Positions 27,569 to 36,248 of a stretch of 50,274 nt of DNA are shown in pieces. The translations under genes and the position numbers were made by a program. The first letter of the stretch is position 1, and each line of letters begins with the position of its first letter. The stretch is from Phaeoceros laevis (taxonomy: Eukaryota > Anthocerotophyta > Anthocerotopsida > Notothyladales). The DNA is taken from positions 179,027 through 229,300 of the forward strand of contig JBNGIQ010009483.1 of NCBI GenBank assembly GCA_049999765.1. Direction: 5' to 3'. Below the pieces are notes generated by a model. The model ran no database searches. It worked only from the letters and a program-made list of their open reading frames with translations, and had not been told where the DNA came from.

Positions 27569-27623
27569 TTTGCCAATTTGAGATCCAAGATCTTGAACAA
27601 TATGTAATATATTGTGGTTGTCC

Positions 27624-27666
27624 ATTGAATTCTGGTTGTCCAATTATTGGACAACCAGAATTCAAT
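27624..27666. repeat. near-perfect 43-base palindrome (21-bp arms, 1-base spacer)
   Basis: Arms 27624-27644 and 27646-27666 are exact reverse complements around a single T. It lies just inside the copia primer-binding site. A partial copy of the arm ('ggttgtcca') precedes it at about 27616. Confidence 0.9.
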
Positions 27667-27770
27667 ACGCAACTTACGGGTTTGGAATAAGGTAATTCAC
27701 ATTGTGCTTAAGATCCGAGATTGTTATGTATTGAGAGAAATGATAATGAATATTAAGAGAGTTTATCACT

Positions 27771-28090
27771 TTGAAACAAACTTTTTATTTTTCACACATG
27801 TCAGAGTTAAGCAAACTTCAAAAGAATTTGAGCTTTCCAAATCTCGAAGAAGATATTTATGTAGGAGAAGGTGAAATTAAATGTTGTATTTTTCCTATTA
27901 CCATTCGAGCAAAACAAGAAAATAAAGCAAGCGAAGTCATGCAAGCACTTCTTTCATGCTCATTGCATTAACAAGCGGATGTATCTAAGTACGTGTAGCA
28001 CGCTTAAGACTTGCCCTATGTGTAGGGGTTCACTTCATGAAGACATAACATTTAGTTTAAGTCATGTTCCACCTAGCAACATGCAGCTAT
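27771..28090 (+). pseudogene. broken RING-H2 gene fragment
   Basis: The frame starting near 27871 contains SCKHFFHAHCINK, then KTCPMCRG about 16 residues on, which is the second half of a RING-H2 finger (C-x-H-x2-H-x2-C ... C-x2-C). The expected first C-x2-C is absent from this frame. A Cys pair, GEIKCC, lies in the next frame (from 27771) just upstream, so a frameshift separates the halves. No initiator methionine or splice signals restore it. The 3' end runs into a 71-bp tandem repeat that has amplified the last codons out of frame. RING-H2 proteins are normally E3 ubiquitin ligases; this copy looks dead. Confidence 0.6.
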
Positions 28091-28334
28091 GTGTAGAAGT
28101 TCACTTCATGAAGACATAACATTTAGTTTAAGTCATGTTCCACCTAGCAACATGCAGCTATGTGTAGAAGTTCACTTCATGAAGACATAACATTTAGTTT
28201 AAGTCATGTTCCACCTNNNNNNNNNNNNNNNNNNNNNNNNNNNNNNNNNNNNNNNNNNNNNNNNNNNNNNNNNNNNNNNNNNNNNNNNNNNNNNNNNNNN
28301 NNNNNNNNNNNNNNNNTAGCAACATGCAGCCGTA
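28020..28334. repeat. 71-bp tandem repeat spanning an assembly gap
   Basis: Units start at 28020, 28091 and 28162 (period 71) with only a few differences. The third runs into 100 N at 28217-28316, and the sequence after the gap (28317-28334, tagcaacatgcagc) resumes inside the same unit. The copy number is therefore unknown. The unit derives from the end of the RING-H2 fragment. Confidence 0.85.
28217..28316. other. assembly gap, 100 N
   Basis: Run of exactly 100 N within the 71-bp tandem repeat; probably a placeholder length. Confidence 0.95.
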
Positions 28335-28615
28335 AATCCCTAATCCTAACCCTAAGTAGTCATGTTAACTAGTCTCTCTCATGGATGAGAAAGATAATTA
28401 ATAATATTAGAAGTTAGAATTGCTCCATAAATCCCTAAGCACTCATAGTAACTAGTCCCTCTCATGGATGAGAAAAATAATTGATAGTATTAAAAGGTAG
28501 AATTGTTTCATCTTATAAATCCGTTACCCTAACCATATGCAGTCATGTTAACTAGTCCCTCTCGAGGATGAGAAAAATGATTGACAGTATTAGAAGTTAC
28601 AGGTGCTTCAGCTTT
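28335..28615. repeat. dispersed/tandem repeat with CCCTAA-like units
   Basis: Three degenerate copies of a unit of roughly 75-110 bases containing 'tagtccctctcatggatgag' and 'attagaagttag', separated by short CCCTAA-like runs (for example 28346). More copies lie at 29580-29815 and a fragment at 30215-30250. Confidence 0.75.
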
Positions 28616-28935
28616 GGTTTCTCCGCTTTTTTGTCATTTCACAACATTCCCTTTTCATTGTTTGCACAAACCAACAACGATAATCTATGACTAAAGCAAT
28701 TGACAACAACATAGAACACTAAGTATGCTGATTTGTGCTTCCTCTTGACTTCCCTCTTGACAACTTCTGCTGTAACAGTTTTATGAACAACTTAATATGT
28801 ATATAAGTATATATATTATAAATTTATTTTGAGTTAGTGTGGAAGGCTATATTTGAACTTTCCATTTGATTTCTTTTTTACCTATATTATTAATATTATT
28901 AACTTAGTAACTATATTTCACCTATCTATTTGTGT
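28613..28935. repeat. direct segmental duplication, copy 1
   Basis: AT-rich stretch that matches 30252-30548 along most of its length (for example 'actaaagcaattgacaac', 'gaacactaagtat', 'atttcac'), with small indels. No coding potential. Confidence 0.75.
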
Positions 28936-29040
28936 ATATTTTATTTTTCTATTGCTTTTTTACCTTTTCTAGTTCTTTGTTATTTTTTCTCTCCATTGAT
29001 TTTAAAACATAAATTGGTAATTAGTTTGATTGAGCTAAAT

Positions 29041-29370
29041 AGGTTTTGTCCATCTATGCTAAGTAGGGAGCCACACAATTCCTATCTTAGGACTAAGTGA
29101 ATTGATAAAGTATGCAATGCTTAATTTAACACTAATTCCTAACTTAGCGATATGTATTTTTGTCTATGTTAAGTAGGGAGCCACACAATTCGTGACTCGG
29201 CCCTAAGTGAATTGATAGCCTATGCTATAGTCTTAGCACTAAGTGAATTGATAGCATATGCAATACCTAACTTAGCAATTGCTAACTCAGCAACAAGTAT
29301 TGTCGTCTATGTTTAGTTGGGAGCCACACAATTTGTAACTTAGCAGTAAGTGAATTGATAGCATATGCTC
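29041..29370. repeat. degenerate tandem repeat (gggagccacacaatt units)
   Basis: The block 'gggagccacacaatt' with 'aagtgaattgata' nearby occurs three times, near 29070, 29178 and 29320, at spacings of about 108 and 142 bases. No frame is open across it. Confidence 0.7.
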
Positions 29371-29372
29371 AG

Positions 29373-29600
29373 GTGTCGCTGTAATGGTATAATGATAGCT
29401 TATTGTAGCGGCAAACATAAACTCATTCTAAAACTTTACCGTTAACTCATCCTCAAACAAGCCAAGTGAGTGGCTCTATTCTTGACCACGAGGACACAAA
29501 CTTCTTTCTCTGTAGGCCATTCCTTTCTATCGACTAAATTTTTCATCGTGTACAACAACTCTTTTAACTTGTACAAAATCGAATTACAGTATCCCTCTCA
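29373..29600. repeat. gene A/B promoter-like repeat, distal copy
   Basis: Resembles 30541-30808, directly upstream of thylakoid-targeted gene A, and in part 32516-32610 upstream of gene B. Shared blocks include 'acttgtacaaaat' and 'aattacagtatcc'. It may be a decayed copy of that gene family's 5' region. Confidence 0.6.
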
Positions 29601-29815
29601 TGGACGAGAAAACTGATTGATACTATTAGAAGTTAGAACGCCTTCATAAATCCCTAACCCTAACCCTAAGCGGTCATGATAACTATCCCTCTCATGGATG
29701 AGAAAAATGATTGATAATGTTAGAAGGCAGAGTTGCTTTATCTTATAAATCCCTTACCCTAACCCTAAGCAATCATGCTAACTAGTCCCTCTCATGGATG
29801 AAAAAGATATTGTAA
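29580..29815. repeat. CCCTAA-like repeat block, second cluster
   Basis: Three further copies of the unit seen at 28335-28615, with 'ccctaaccctaaccctaagc' at about 29653 and 'ccctaaccctaagc' at about 29756. The runs are short hexamer arrays, not the canonical plant heptamer CCCTAAA. Confidence 0.75.
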
Positions 29816-29824
29816 AGGTACGAC

Positions 29825-30034
29825 ATGCTCAACTGTAAACCTATGGTAGCACCAATTGAACAAAATGTTAAACATGTTGCGGAAGTGGGAAAAATCCCGA
29901 AGTCTAACTGTGCAAAAGTAGAAGACCACTCATTAAGGAATGGGAGTGTGATGCATCTTGTGATAGGGTCAAGGCCGAACATGAGCTACTCCTTTGGACT
30001 GACGTCCAGGTTCGTGTCAAACCCGTATGCATAG
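29825..30034 (+). mobile_element. Ty1-copia reverse-transcriptase remnant
   Basis: The frame reads MLNCKPMVAPIEQNVK and, further on, LVIGSRPNMSYSFGLTSRF, which match the end of the copia RVT_2 domain (typically a CKP..TP motif, then RPD(I)SYAV). Only about 70 codons remain, with no integrase or RNase H next to them, so the element is inactive. It lies between the two copies of the segmental duplication. Confidence 0.8.
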
Positions 30035-30251
30035 TTAGAATATCTGCAACCTCAATAGCATAGGAAAATGTAACATTTTGTAAACTTATGAAAAGGCGCC
30101 GTATCTCACAAAAAAAAAACTCGAATGCATCTAGCAGTGATTTAATGACAAGGCAGTACAAATGCATCTTAAGGACAGGGGTTTATTGTATAGTGCAAAG
30201 ATGGAGAAACCGCTCAAAATGATTGATAGTATTAGAAGTTAAAACTGCTTC

Positions 30252-30548
30252 ATCTTTGGTTTCTTTGCTTTTTCATCATTTCACAACATTTTCCTTTTCA
30301 TTAATTGCACAAATCAACAAGGATATTCTACCACTAAAGCAATTGACAACATGGAACACTAAGTATATGACTTGTGCTTCCTCCTAATAACTTCTACTAC
30401 AGCAGTTTTATGACCAACTTAATATGTGTATAAGTAAGTTTATTTTGAATTAGTTTGGTATATTATATTTGAACTTTTCATTTAATTCCTTTTCTACCTA
30501 TGCTACTAATATTATTAACTTTGGAACTATATTTCACATATCTGTTGC
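30252..30548. repeat. direct segmental duplication, copy 2
   Basis: Counterpart of 28613-28935 about 1.6 kb downstream in the same orientation. It leads directly into the promoter-like repeat upstream of gene A. Confidence 0.75.
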
Positions 30549-30998
30549 TGTAATGGTGTAATGGTGTAATGGTGTAAGGGTGTAAGGGTAGCTTATTGTA
30601 ACAGTAAACTTAAACTCATTCTAAAACGTAAACTCACTCATTTTGAAACATAAACTCATTTTAAAACTTTACCCTTCCTCAAAGTGCGAGGCTCTATTCC
30701 TAACTACTAGGACACAAATGTCTCTCTCCATAGGTCATCCATGGACTGAATTTTTCAATGTGTACAATAATCGTTTTTACTTGTACAAAATCCAATTACA
30801 GTATCCTATGGTGGGGCAAACTTGCCACCACATATTCACAAATACCTACCTTACCTTCAAGAGTTGATGAACGGAGTTGCTGACGTTTCACTGGTGGACA
30901 ACTTGCATTGAAGGTGCTCCCTCGTGCCCACGGTTTTCCTCTATTCTTTTATCTGTTTTCAAGGCGTTGTATTCCAAGCAGTGTCCTCGGCCCCGGAC
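30541..30998 (+). promoter_or_regulatory. 5' region of thylakoid-targeted gene A
   Basis: Its last 300 bases resemble the region just before gene B (32516-32819): 'aattacagtatcc', an 'acttgcca..c.catatt/ccacaaata' block, 'cggagttgct', 'tcactggtgga' and 'aaggtgctccct' occur in the same order. The duplication that made the A/B pair therefore included the promoter. No clear TATA box was assigned. Confidence 0.55.
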
Positions 30999-32325
30999 AT
31001 GGCTTGCAGCATGAGTTCCAGCGTGGTTTGGGGCTCCTGCTCCTGTCCCGCGGCTGGGCTGAGGAGAGTTTCTTCCGTTTCCAGCTTCAGGTGCGGCTTG
31101 GAGCAGCTGGAGAGCGGCATTGCACCTCCTCATTCGGCAATTCACAGCCCAGAGGACCTCTTTCGACGATGGAGGGCTTCTTGTGTTCCGGTGCAGACTC
31201 AGGTGGCGAAGGACAAGGCGGCCTGTCAAAGAAGGGAGGCATTCGGGGTGTCCAGAAGGTCTCTGCTGGGTCTCTTAGCGGTTGCTCTAACTCCAGCTGT
31301 CGCCTTAGCGGAGGAAGAGGTGGAGAATGGTGCGGCTCTCACTTCTTTGTTGTTTCCAAAACTTTGCTGTTACCTGTTGTTCGTTGTCCTTGTGATTGTG
31401 AGGAGCGGAAATTCCTCTGCATGGTTTGGAAGGAAATCTCCTCGTACAGTTCTTGCTGCCATCTCCAGAGAGCACTTATGCCTTTTTCTGCAAGGGAACG
31501 GTGGCATTTGGTTTGTAGCTTCCGGCGGGTTTGATTGATTCCCAAATCCTCGCATGCTGATGTGCCACCGTGGAAACCGCAGAGTCTCAAAGGCTGTTCC
31601 GGCAGATGAAAACCTCAGTTGTGGAGAGGGTTGAGAAGCGAGAGCGTGAGAGGGCAGTTGTAGGGGCAGCGGCACCTCCACCTTCCACATTGCAGGAGCC
31701 TGTCCCTACCGCAGACGCTTCACCGGAGGCAGAGCTGGAGCCGGAGACGGAGCCCGAGTTGGAGCTTACTGCTGTGAAAGAACCAGAACCCTCGGAAGCT
31801 TATGCTGCGCCATCAGAGGAAACGCTTACTGCCGTACAAGAACCAGAAGAACCCTCGGAAGCTTATGCTGCGTCATCAGAGGAAACGTTTACTGCCGTAC
31901 AAGAACCAGAACCCTCGGAAGCTTATGCTGCGTCATCAGAGGAAACGCTTACTGCTGTACAAGAACCACACCTCTCGGAAGCTTATGCTGCGTCATTAGA
32001 GGAAACGCCTCAAGCCGAAGAAGAAGCTTCTTCTCCAGGTGTTGTCGCAGCAGCTGAGGAACCTCAGAGCTCGAGTGAAAGCAGCGAAACATCAACATCA
32101 CCGGTTTCTTATGCTGATCCCATCGTTCCACCTGCTGATCCCATCGTTCCACCTACTAATCCTGAGACAGTAAGTTGCTTTGCTTGGTTGCGNNNNNNNN
32201 NNGTTCCACCTACTAATCCTGAGACAGTAAGTTGCTTTGCTTGGTTGCGATGGGCTAACTGTGAAATTTGATCCGCCCACACACGGTCTCACTCGTAAAC
32301 ATGTTTCTGTTTGTTCCTGCAGTAA
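30999..32325 (+). CDS. Glu/Pro-rich protein with plastid/Tat-type leader, copy A (truncated)
   Basis: Exons 30999-31329 and 31583-32169, then an intron to 32322; the third exon begins with TAA (32323-32325). About 305 residues. The leader begins MACSMSSSVVWG and is Ser-rich (plastid transit). Near residues 86-108 it has SRRSLLGLLAVALTPAVALA, a twin-arginine lumen-targeting signal with an A-x-A site. The mature part is acidic: ESQRLFRQMK, then repeats of a unit like SEAYAASSEETLTAVQEPE (four copies). Compared with copy B it lacks the C-terminal membrane segment; its last intron and 3' flank instead match the coiled-coil gene at 22708-24078. A 10-N gap sits in the last intron between identical sequences. 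Function is not recognised; thylakoid lumen or membrane location is inferred. Confidence 0.7.
31785..32005 (+). repeat. 60-63-bp coding repeat, four copies
   Basis: In-frame units around 'gcttatgctgcgtcatcaga' within gene A exon 2, each coding for about 20 acidic residues. Confidence 0.8.
32193..32202. other. assembly gap, 10 N, inside a false duplication
   Basis: The 47 bases before the gap (32146-32192) are identical to the 47 after it (32203-32249), which is what two unmerged overlapping contig ends look like. Confidence 0.85.
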
Positions 32326-32515
32326 TAGGTTGACGTTTGGGAACAAGAATGTGGAGATATGCTGCACCAAGACACATGCGAAGCATTCAAGAATGTGGAG
32401 AAATGCTGCACCAAGAGACACGCAAAGCATTGTTGATGACAGCTATTGAGCTGAGCCACCATGTGACCGTTCTGTGCCTCCATGTGACCGTTTTGTGCCC
32501 TATTCGGGATCATGA

Positions 32516-32819
32516 CCACACAGCTTCTTTCTCCGTAGGTCCCATCCCTTTGTATAGTTTGAATTTTTCACTCTATACAGTAACTTGTACAAATTCGAAT
32601 TACAGTATCCATAAGTGTGCGGCACGTGTCCTGTTGTGCGGCACACTTGCCAGCTCATATCCACAAATAGCAAGTCTCCTTTACCTGTAGGACGGAGTTG
32701 CTAACGGATCACTGGTGGATAACTCGCATCCAAGGTGCTCCCTCTGGGGCCCCCGACGGTTTCCTCTACAGAACATCATAGGATAGCGTCCGACAAGACA
32801 CTTTTCCTCGGCCCCGAGC
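32516..32819 (+). promoter_or_regulatory. 5' region of thylakoid-targeted gene B
   Basis: Duplicated counterpart of the gene A upstream region, with the same ordered blocks up to the start codon. A TATA-like 'tgtatagtt' lies near 32552. Confidence 0.5.
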
Positions 32820-34972
32820 ATGGCTTGCAACATGAGTTCCAGCGTGGGTTGGAGCTCCTGCTCCTGTCCCGCGGCTGGGCTGAGGCGAGTCTCTTCCGTT
32901 TCCAGCTTCAGATGCGGGTTGGAGCAGCTGGAGAGCGGCATTGCTCCTCCTCATTCGGCAATTCACAGCTCAGAGGACTTAAATCGACGACGGAGGGCTT
33001 CCTGTGTTCCAGTGCAGACACAGGTGGCGAAGGACAAGGCGGCCTCTCAGAGAAGAGCAGCGTTCGCGGTGTCCAGGAGGTCTCTGCTGGGTTTCTTCGC
33101 TGTTGCTCTTCCTCCAGCTGTCGCCTTTGCGGAGGAAGAGGAGGAGAATGGTGCGGCTCTCGACTCTTTGTTGTTTCCAAAACTTTGCTGTTTCCTGTTG
33201 TGCATTGTCCTTGTGATTGTGAAGGAGCGGAATCCCGCTTCGTGTTTTGGAAGGAAACCTCCTCGTTCGGTTCTGGTTGCCATCTCCGGAGAGCACCTAC
33301 GCCTTTTTCAGCTAGGGAACGCTGGCATTTGGTTGTTGCAGCTTCCGGCGGGTTTGTTTGATTGCCAAATCCTCGCATACTGATGTGCCACGGTGGAAAC
33401 CGCAGACTCTCAAAGGCTGTTCCGGCAGATGAAGATTAGAGTTGAGGTTGTGAAGAAAGAGCGTGAGAAGGCAGTTGCAGCGGCAGAGGCAGAGGCAACC
33501 TCCACAAAGCAGGAGCCTGTCCCTACCGCAGTCGCTACCCCGGAGGCAGAGCAGGAGCCTGTCCCTACCGCAGACGCTACACCGGAGGCAGAGCAGGAGC
33601 CTGTCCCTACCGCAGACGCTACACTGGAGGCAGAGCAGGAACCTGTCCCTACCGCGGACGCTACACCGGAGGCAGAGCAGGAACCTGTCCCTACCGCAGA
33701 CGCTACACCGGAGGCAGAGGAGGAGCCTGTNNNNNNNNNNNNNNNNNNNNNNNNNNNNNNNNNNNNNNNNNNNNNNNNNNNNNNNNNNNNNNNNNNNNNN
33801 NNNNNNNNNNNNNNNNNNNNNNNNNNNNNNNNNNNNNNNNNNNNNNNNNNNNNNNNNNNNNNNNNNNNNNNNNNNNNNNNNNNNNNNNNNNNNNNNNNNN
33901 NNNNNNNNNNNNNNNNNNNNNNNNNNNNNNNNNNNNNNNNNNNNNNNNNNNNNNNNNNNNNNNNNNNNNNNNNNNNNNNNNNNNNNNNNNNNNNNNNNNN
34001 NNNNNNNNNNNNNNNNNNNNNNNNNNNNNNNNNNNNNNNNNNNNNNNNNNNNNNNNNNNNNNNNNNNNNNNNNNNNNNNNNNNNNNNNNNNNNNNNNNNN
34101 NNNNNNNNNNNNNNNNNNNNNNNNNNNNNNAGAGCAGGAGCCTGTCCCTACCGCAGACGCTACACCGGAGGCAGAGCAGGAGCCTGTCCCTACCGCAGAC
34201 GCTACACCGGAGGCAGAGCAGGAGCCTGTCCCTACCGCAGACGCTACACCGGAGGCAGAGCTGGAGCCGGAGACGGAGCCCGACTTGGAGCTTACCGCTG
34301 TACAAGAACCAGAACCCTCGGCTGCGTCTTCAGAGGAAACGCCTCAAGCCGAAGAAGAAGCTTCTTCTCCAAGTGTTGTCGCAGCTGCTGAGGAACCTCA
34401 GAGCTCGAGTGAAAGCAGCGAAACATCTACATCACCGGTGTCTCAAGCTGATCCCATCGTTCCACCTACTAATCCTGAAACAGAAAGTTCAACGGCTCAG
34501 GAACTGGAAGCAGCTCCATCACCGGTAGAATCAACTCTAACTTCTGTGATTGAGGCTGTCACTCGTGACATCCCAGCTCCGTCACCGGTAGAATCAACTC
34601 CAATTTTTGCGACTGATGAGGCTGTCACTCCTGACATCCCAGCGCCTGTCAAGGTGCGGAAGGTGTTGCATTTGGTTTTTTCGAGATGGATGGCGTTGTG
34701 TGATTCAGTCTTCATGTTTGCTAACTGGAATGCAGGAAGCGGAAGGGAATGTGCCCTTTTTTCTCCCATTTTTGGGTATCGCTGGAACTGCTTTGGTTAC
34801 GGCCGTATACTCTGTTTTAGGACAGCCCAAGGACTCCACGGTACGCATGCTGGGTTTCCATTTTACTCTTTGTTCTTGTGCATTCACGATTGCAGAACTG
34901 ACAGGTTCATGTGGGATGCAGGACAAGGAGGAAGACGGAACAACAGCAAACGACGAAACATCAGCCAACTAA
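32820..34972 (+). CDS. Glu/Pro-rich protein with plastid/Tat-type leader and C-terminal membrane segment, copy B
   Basis: Exons 32820-33150, 33406-34653 (containing 400 N), 34736-34840 and 34922-34972. The leader begins MACNMSSSVGWSS; SRRSLLGFFAVALPPAVAFA is a twin-arginine signal followed by an acidic run (EEEEEN). Then come DSQRLFRQMKIRVEVVKKER, tandem EQEPVPTADATPEA units, an acidic linker, and exon 3 with VPFFLPFLGIAGTALVTAVY, a likely membrane span, before a short tail ending DETSAN. The reading frame before the gap differs from that after it, but the N run is a placeholder, so I do not call a frameshift. Alternative acceptors for exon 4 meet an immediate TGA. I do not recognise the family. 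It is probably a thylakoid protein, with the acidic repeats lumenal if Tat export is real. Confidence 0.78.
33535..34260 (+). repeat. 42-bp coding minisatellite, interrupted by gap
   Basis: Unit gagcaggagcctgtccctac plus 22 bases, coding for EQEPVPTADATPEA. Five copies before the gap and three after are visible, nearly identical. The repeat explains why the assembly failed here. Confidence 0.92.
33731..34130. other. assembly gap, 400 N
   Basis: Run of exactly 400 N inside the 42-bp minisatellite of gene B; the true length and copy number are unknown. Confidence 0.95.
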
Positions 34973-36248
34973 CTTTGCATCCAGGAACTCCTCCCCTCGT
35001 TTTGTTGTCTATCCTGTCGCCAAGCTCTCTTGCCCACATCGAACATGTTCTGTTCTACATCGTGGTTAGCACAATGAGGCTCGGACATCATAGGCAGGAT
35101 AGTGTACATTACTGAATTTTTGGCTCTGCCAATGGCCGACATTGCCCTTGTACAAGCAATTCTTCAAGATGAAAATGTACTGTCTGGTTTCCCATGGCCC
35201 CTGAAAATGCATCACACAGATAGCAGCCATTTGTCCCACGGGCTAGACATGATTCGCTATGGCTTCCCTCGTCCAGCAGACATGTTCATTGTTTGTTGTT
35301 CTTCCTCGTACAATGTAGCAGCAGCAGGTTAGGCGACGGTCCTATATCCAGCCGAGGAGTGTAGCTTTGCACAAGAACCAATGGTGCATTTCCCTAGGTT
35401 TCCATACCTGTAAGGCAAGATTGAAGTCTAGAATACAAATGAACCTATGCTGGTCTTCGTCCTCGTCGTCCACGAACACTACTGAAGGGAACTGTATGTC
35501 CTCGGATTTAGACTGCTCGTCCCATAGAAGCCACAACTCCGGATCCCGCTGCGACCACAAGGAGGAGCAGCAAGCTTTGGTTCGTTTCCAGAGGTGGTGG
35601 TTCGCCCTGTACTAAGCTTGCTGCCGGGACGGAGCAGGGCCCGTTCACGATTGGTTTGCAAGGCATGGAACAGGATGATCGCTGCTCTGCCGAGACCGGA
35701 CTTCCAACCTCCGGTTACCTTCTTTTGAGACCCGGCGCACACGGCTCCCTTCTCTCTTTTGCTTACGGTCTGTACATGTGGCCTGTGAGGGCGATCGCGC
35801 AATCGCGCTCGCCCACCGGCTCCCTTCTCATCGCGATGGATCAGGCAGCTGCGCTGCGGCTGCTGAATTTGCAGCAGGGAGGGCAGCCGCTGCTGTGAAT
35901 TCGCAGCAGGGAGGGAGGGCAGCCGCTGTGCGAATTTGCAGCAAGGAGGGCTGAATTCGCTGGGGGGGCAGATGAAAGCCTGTATTCGGCAGCGTCCTTC
36001 ACTGTCAAAGAGTATGCTGCAGGCGTTAGCAATTTGCCCTGGGGTGCTGTGCAGGTTCTCAACAAGACCAGATTCAGCTTCAAACCTGAAGTTTACAGGC
36101 GGTCCACCATCTCACTATTCAATATTAATAGTTCCGAAGCTGTTAAGCGAGTGCGTGTGAAAGCGGTAGTGGAAAGGCAGAAGTGTCGAAGCTAAGATAT
36201 TGTTCCAGGACAAGGAAGCCTTGGCAGTTTTCGTACACGGTTGGAAGT
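34973..36248. other. intergenic with a stray bTHXc fragment
   Basis: Apart from the gene fragment at 35971-36060, only short unrelated frames and a 'cagcagggaggg' repeat (about 35875-35945) are seen. It separates gene B (+) from the large PPR gene (-), which converge here. Confidence 0.5.
35971..36060 (+). pseudogene. partial copy of the bTHXc last exon and 3' flank
   Basis: This 90-base stretch closely matches the minus-strand sequence at about 20350-20275: 'gatgaaagcctgtattcggc', 'ttcactgtcaaagagta', 'gttagcaatttgccctg' and 'gcaggttctc' occur in the same order and spacing. It includes the last 14 codons of bTHXc and the 3' flank, but the bTHXc stop is changed (TAA to TAT) so the frame reads through. 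Similarity stops abruptly at both ends. It is inverted relative to the source. Confidence 0.75.
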
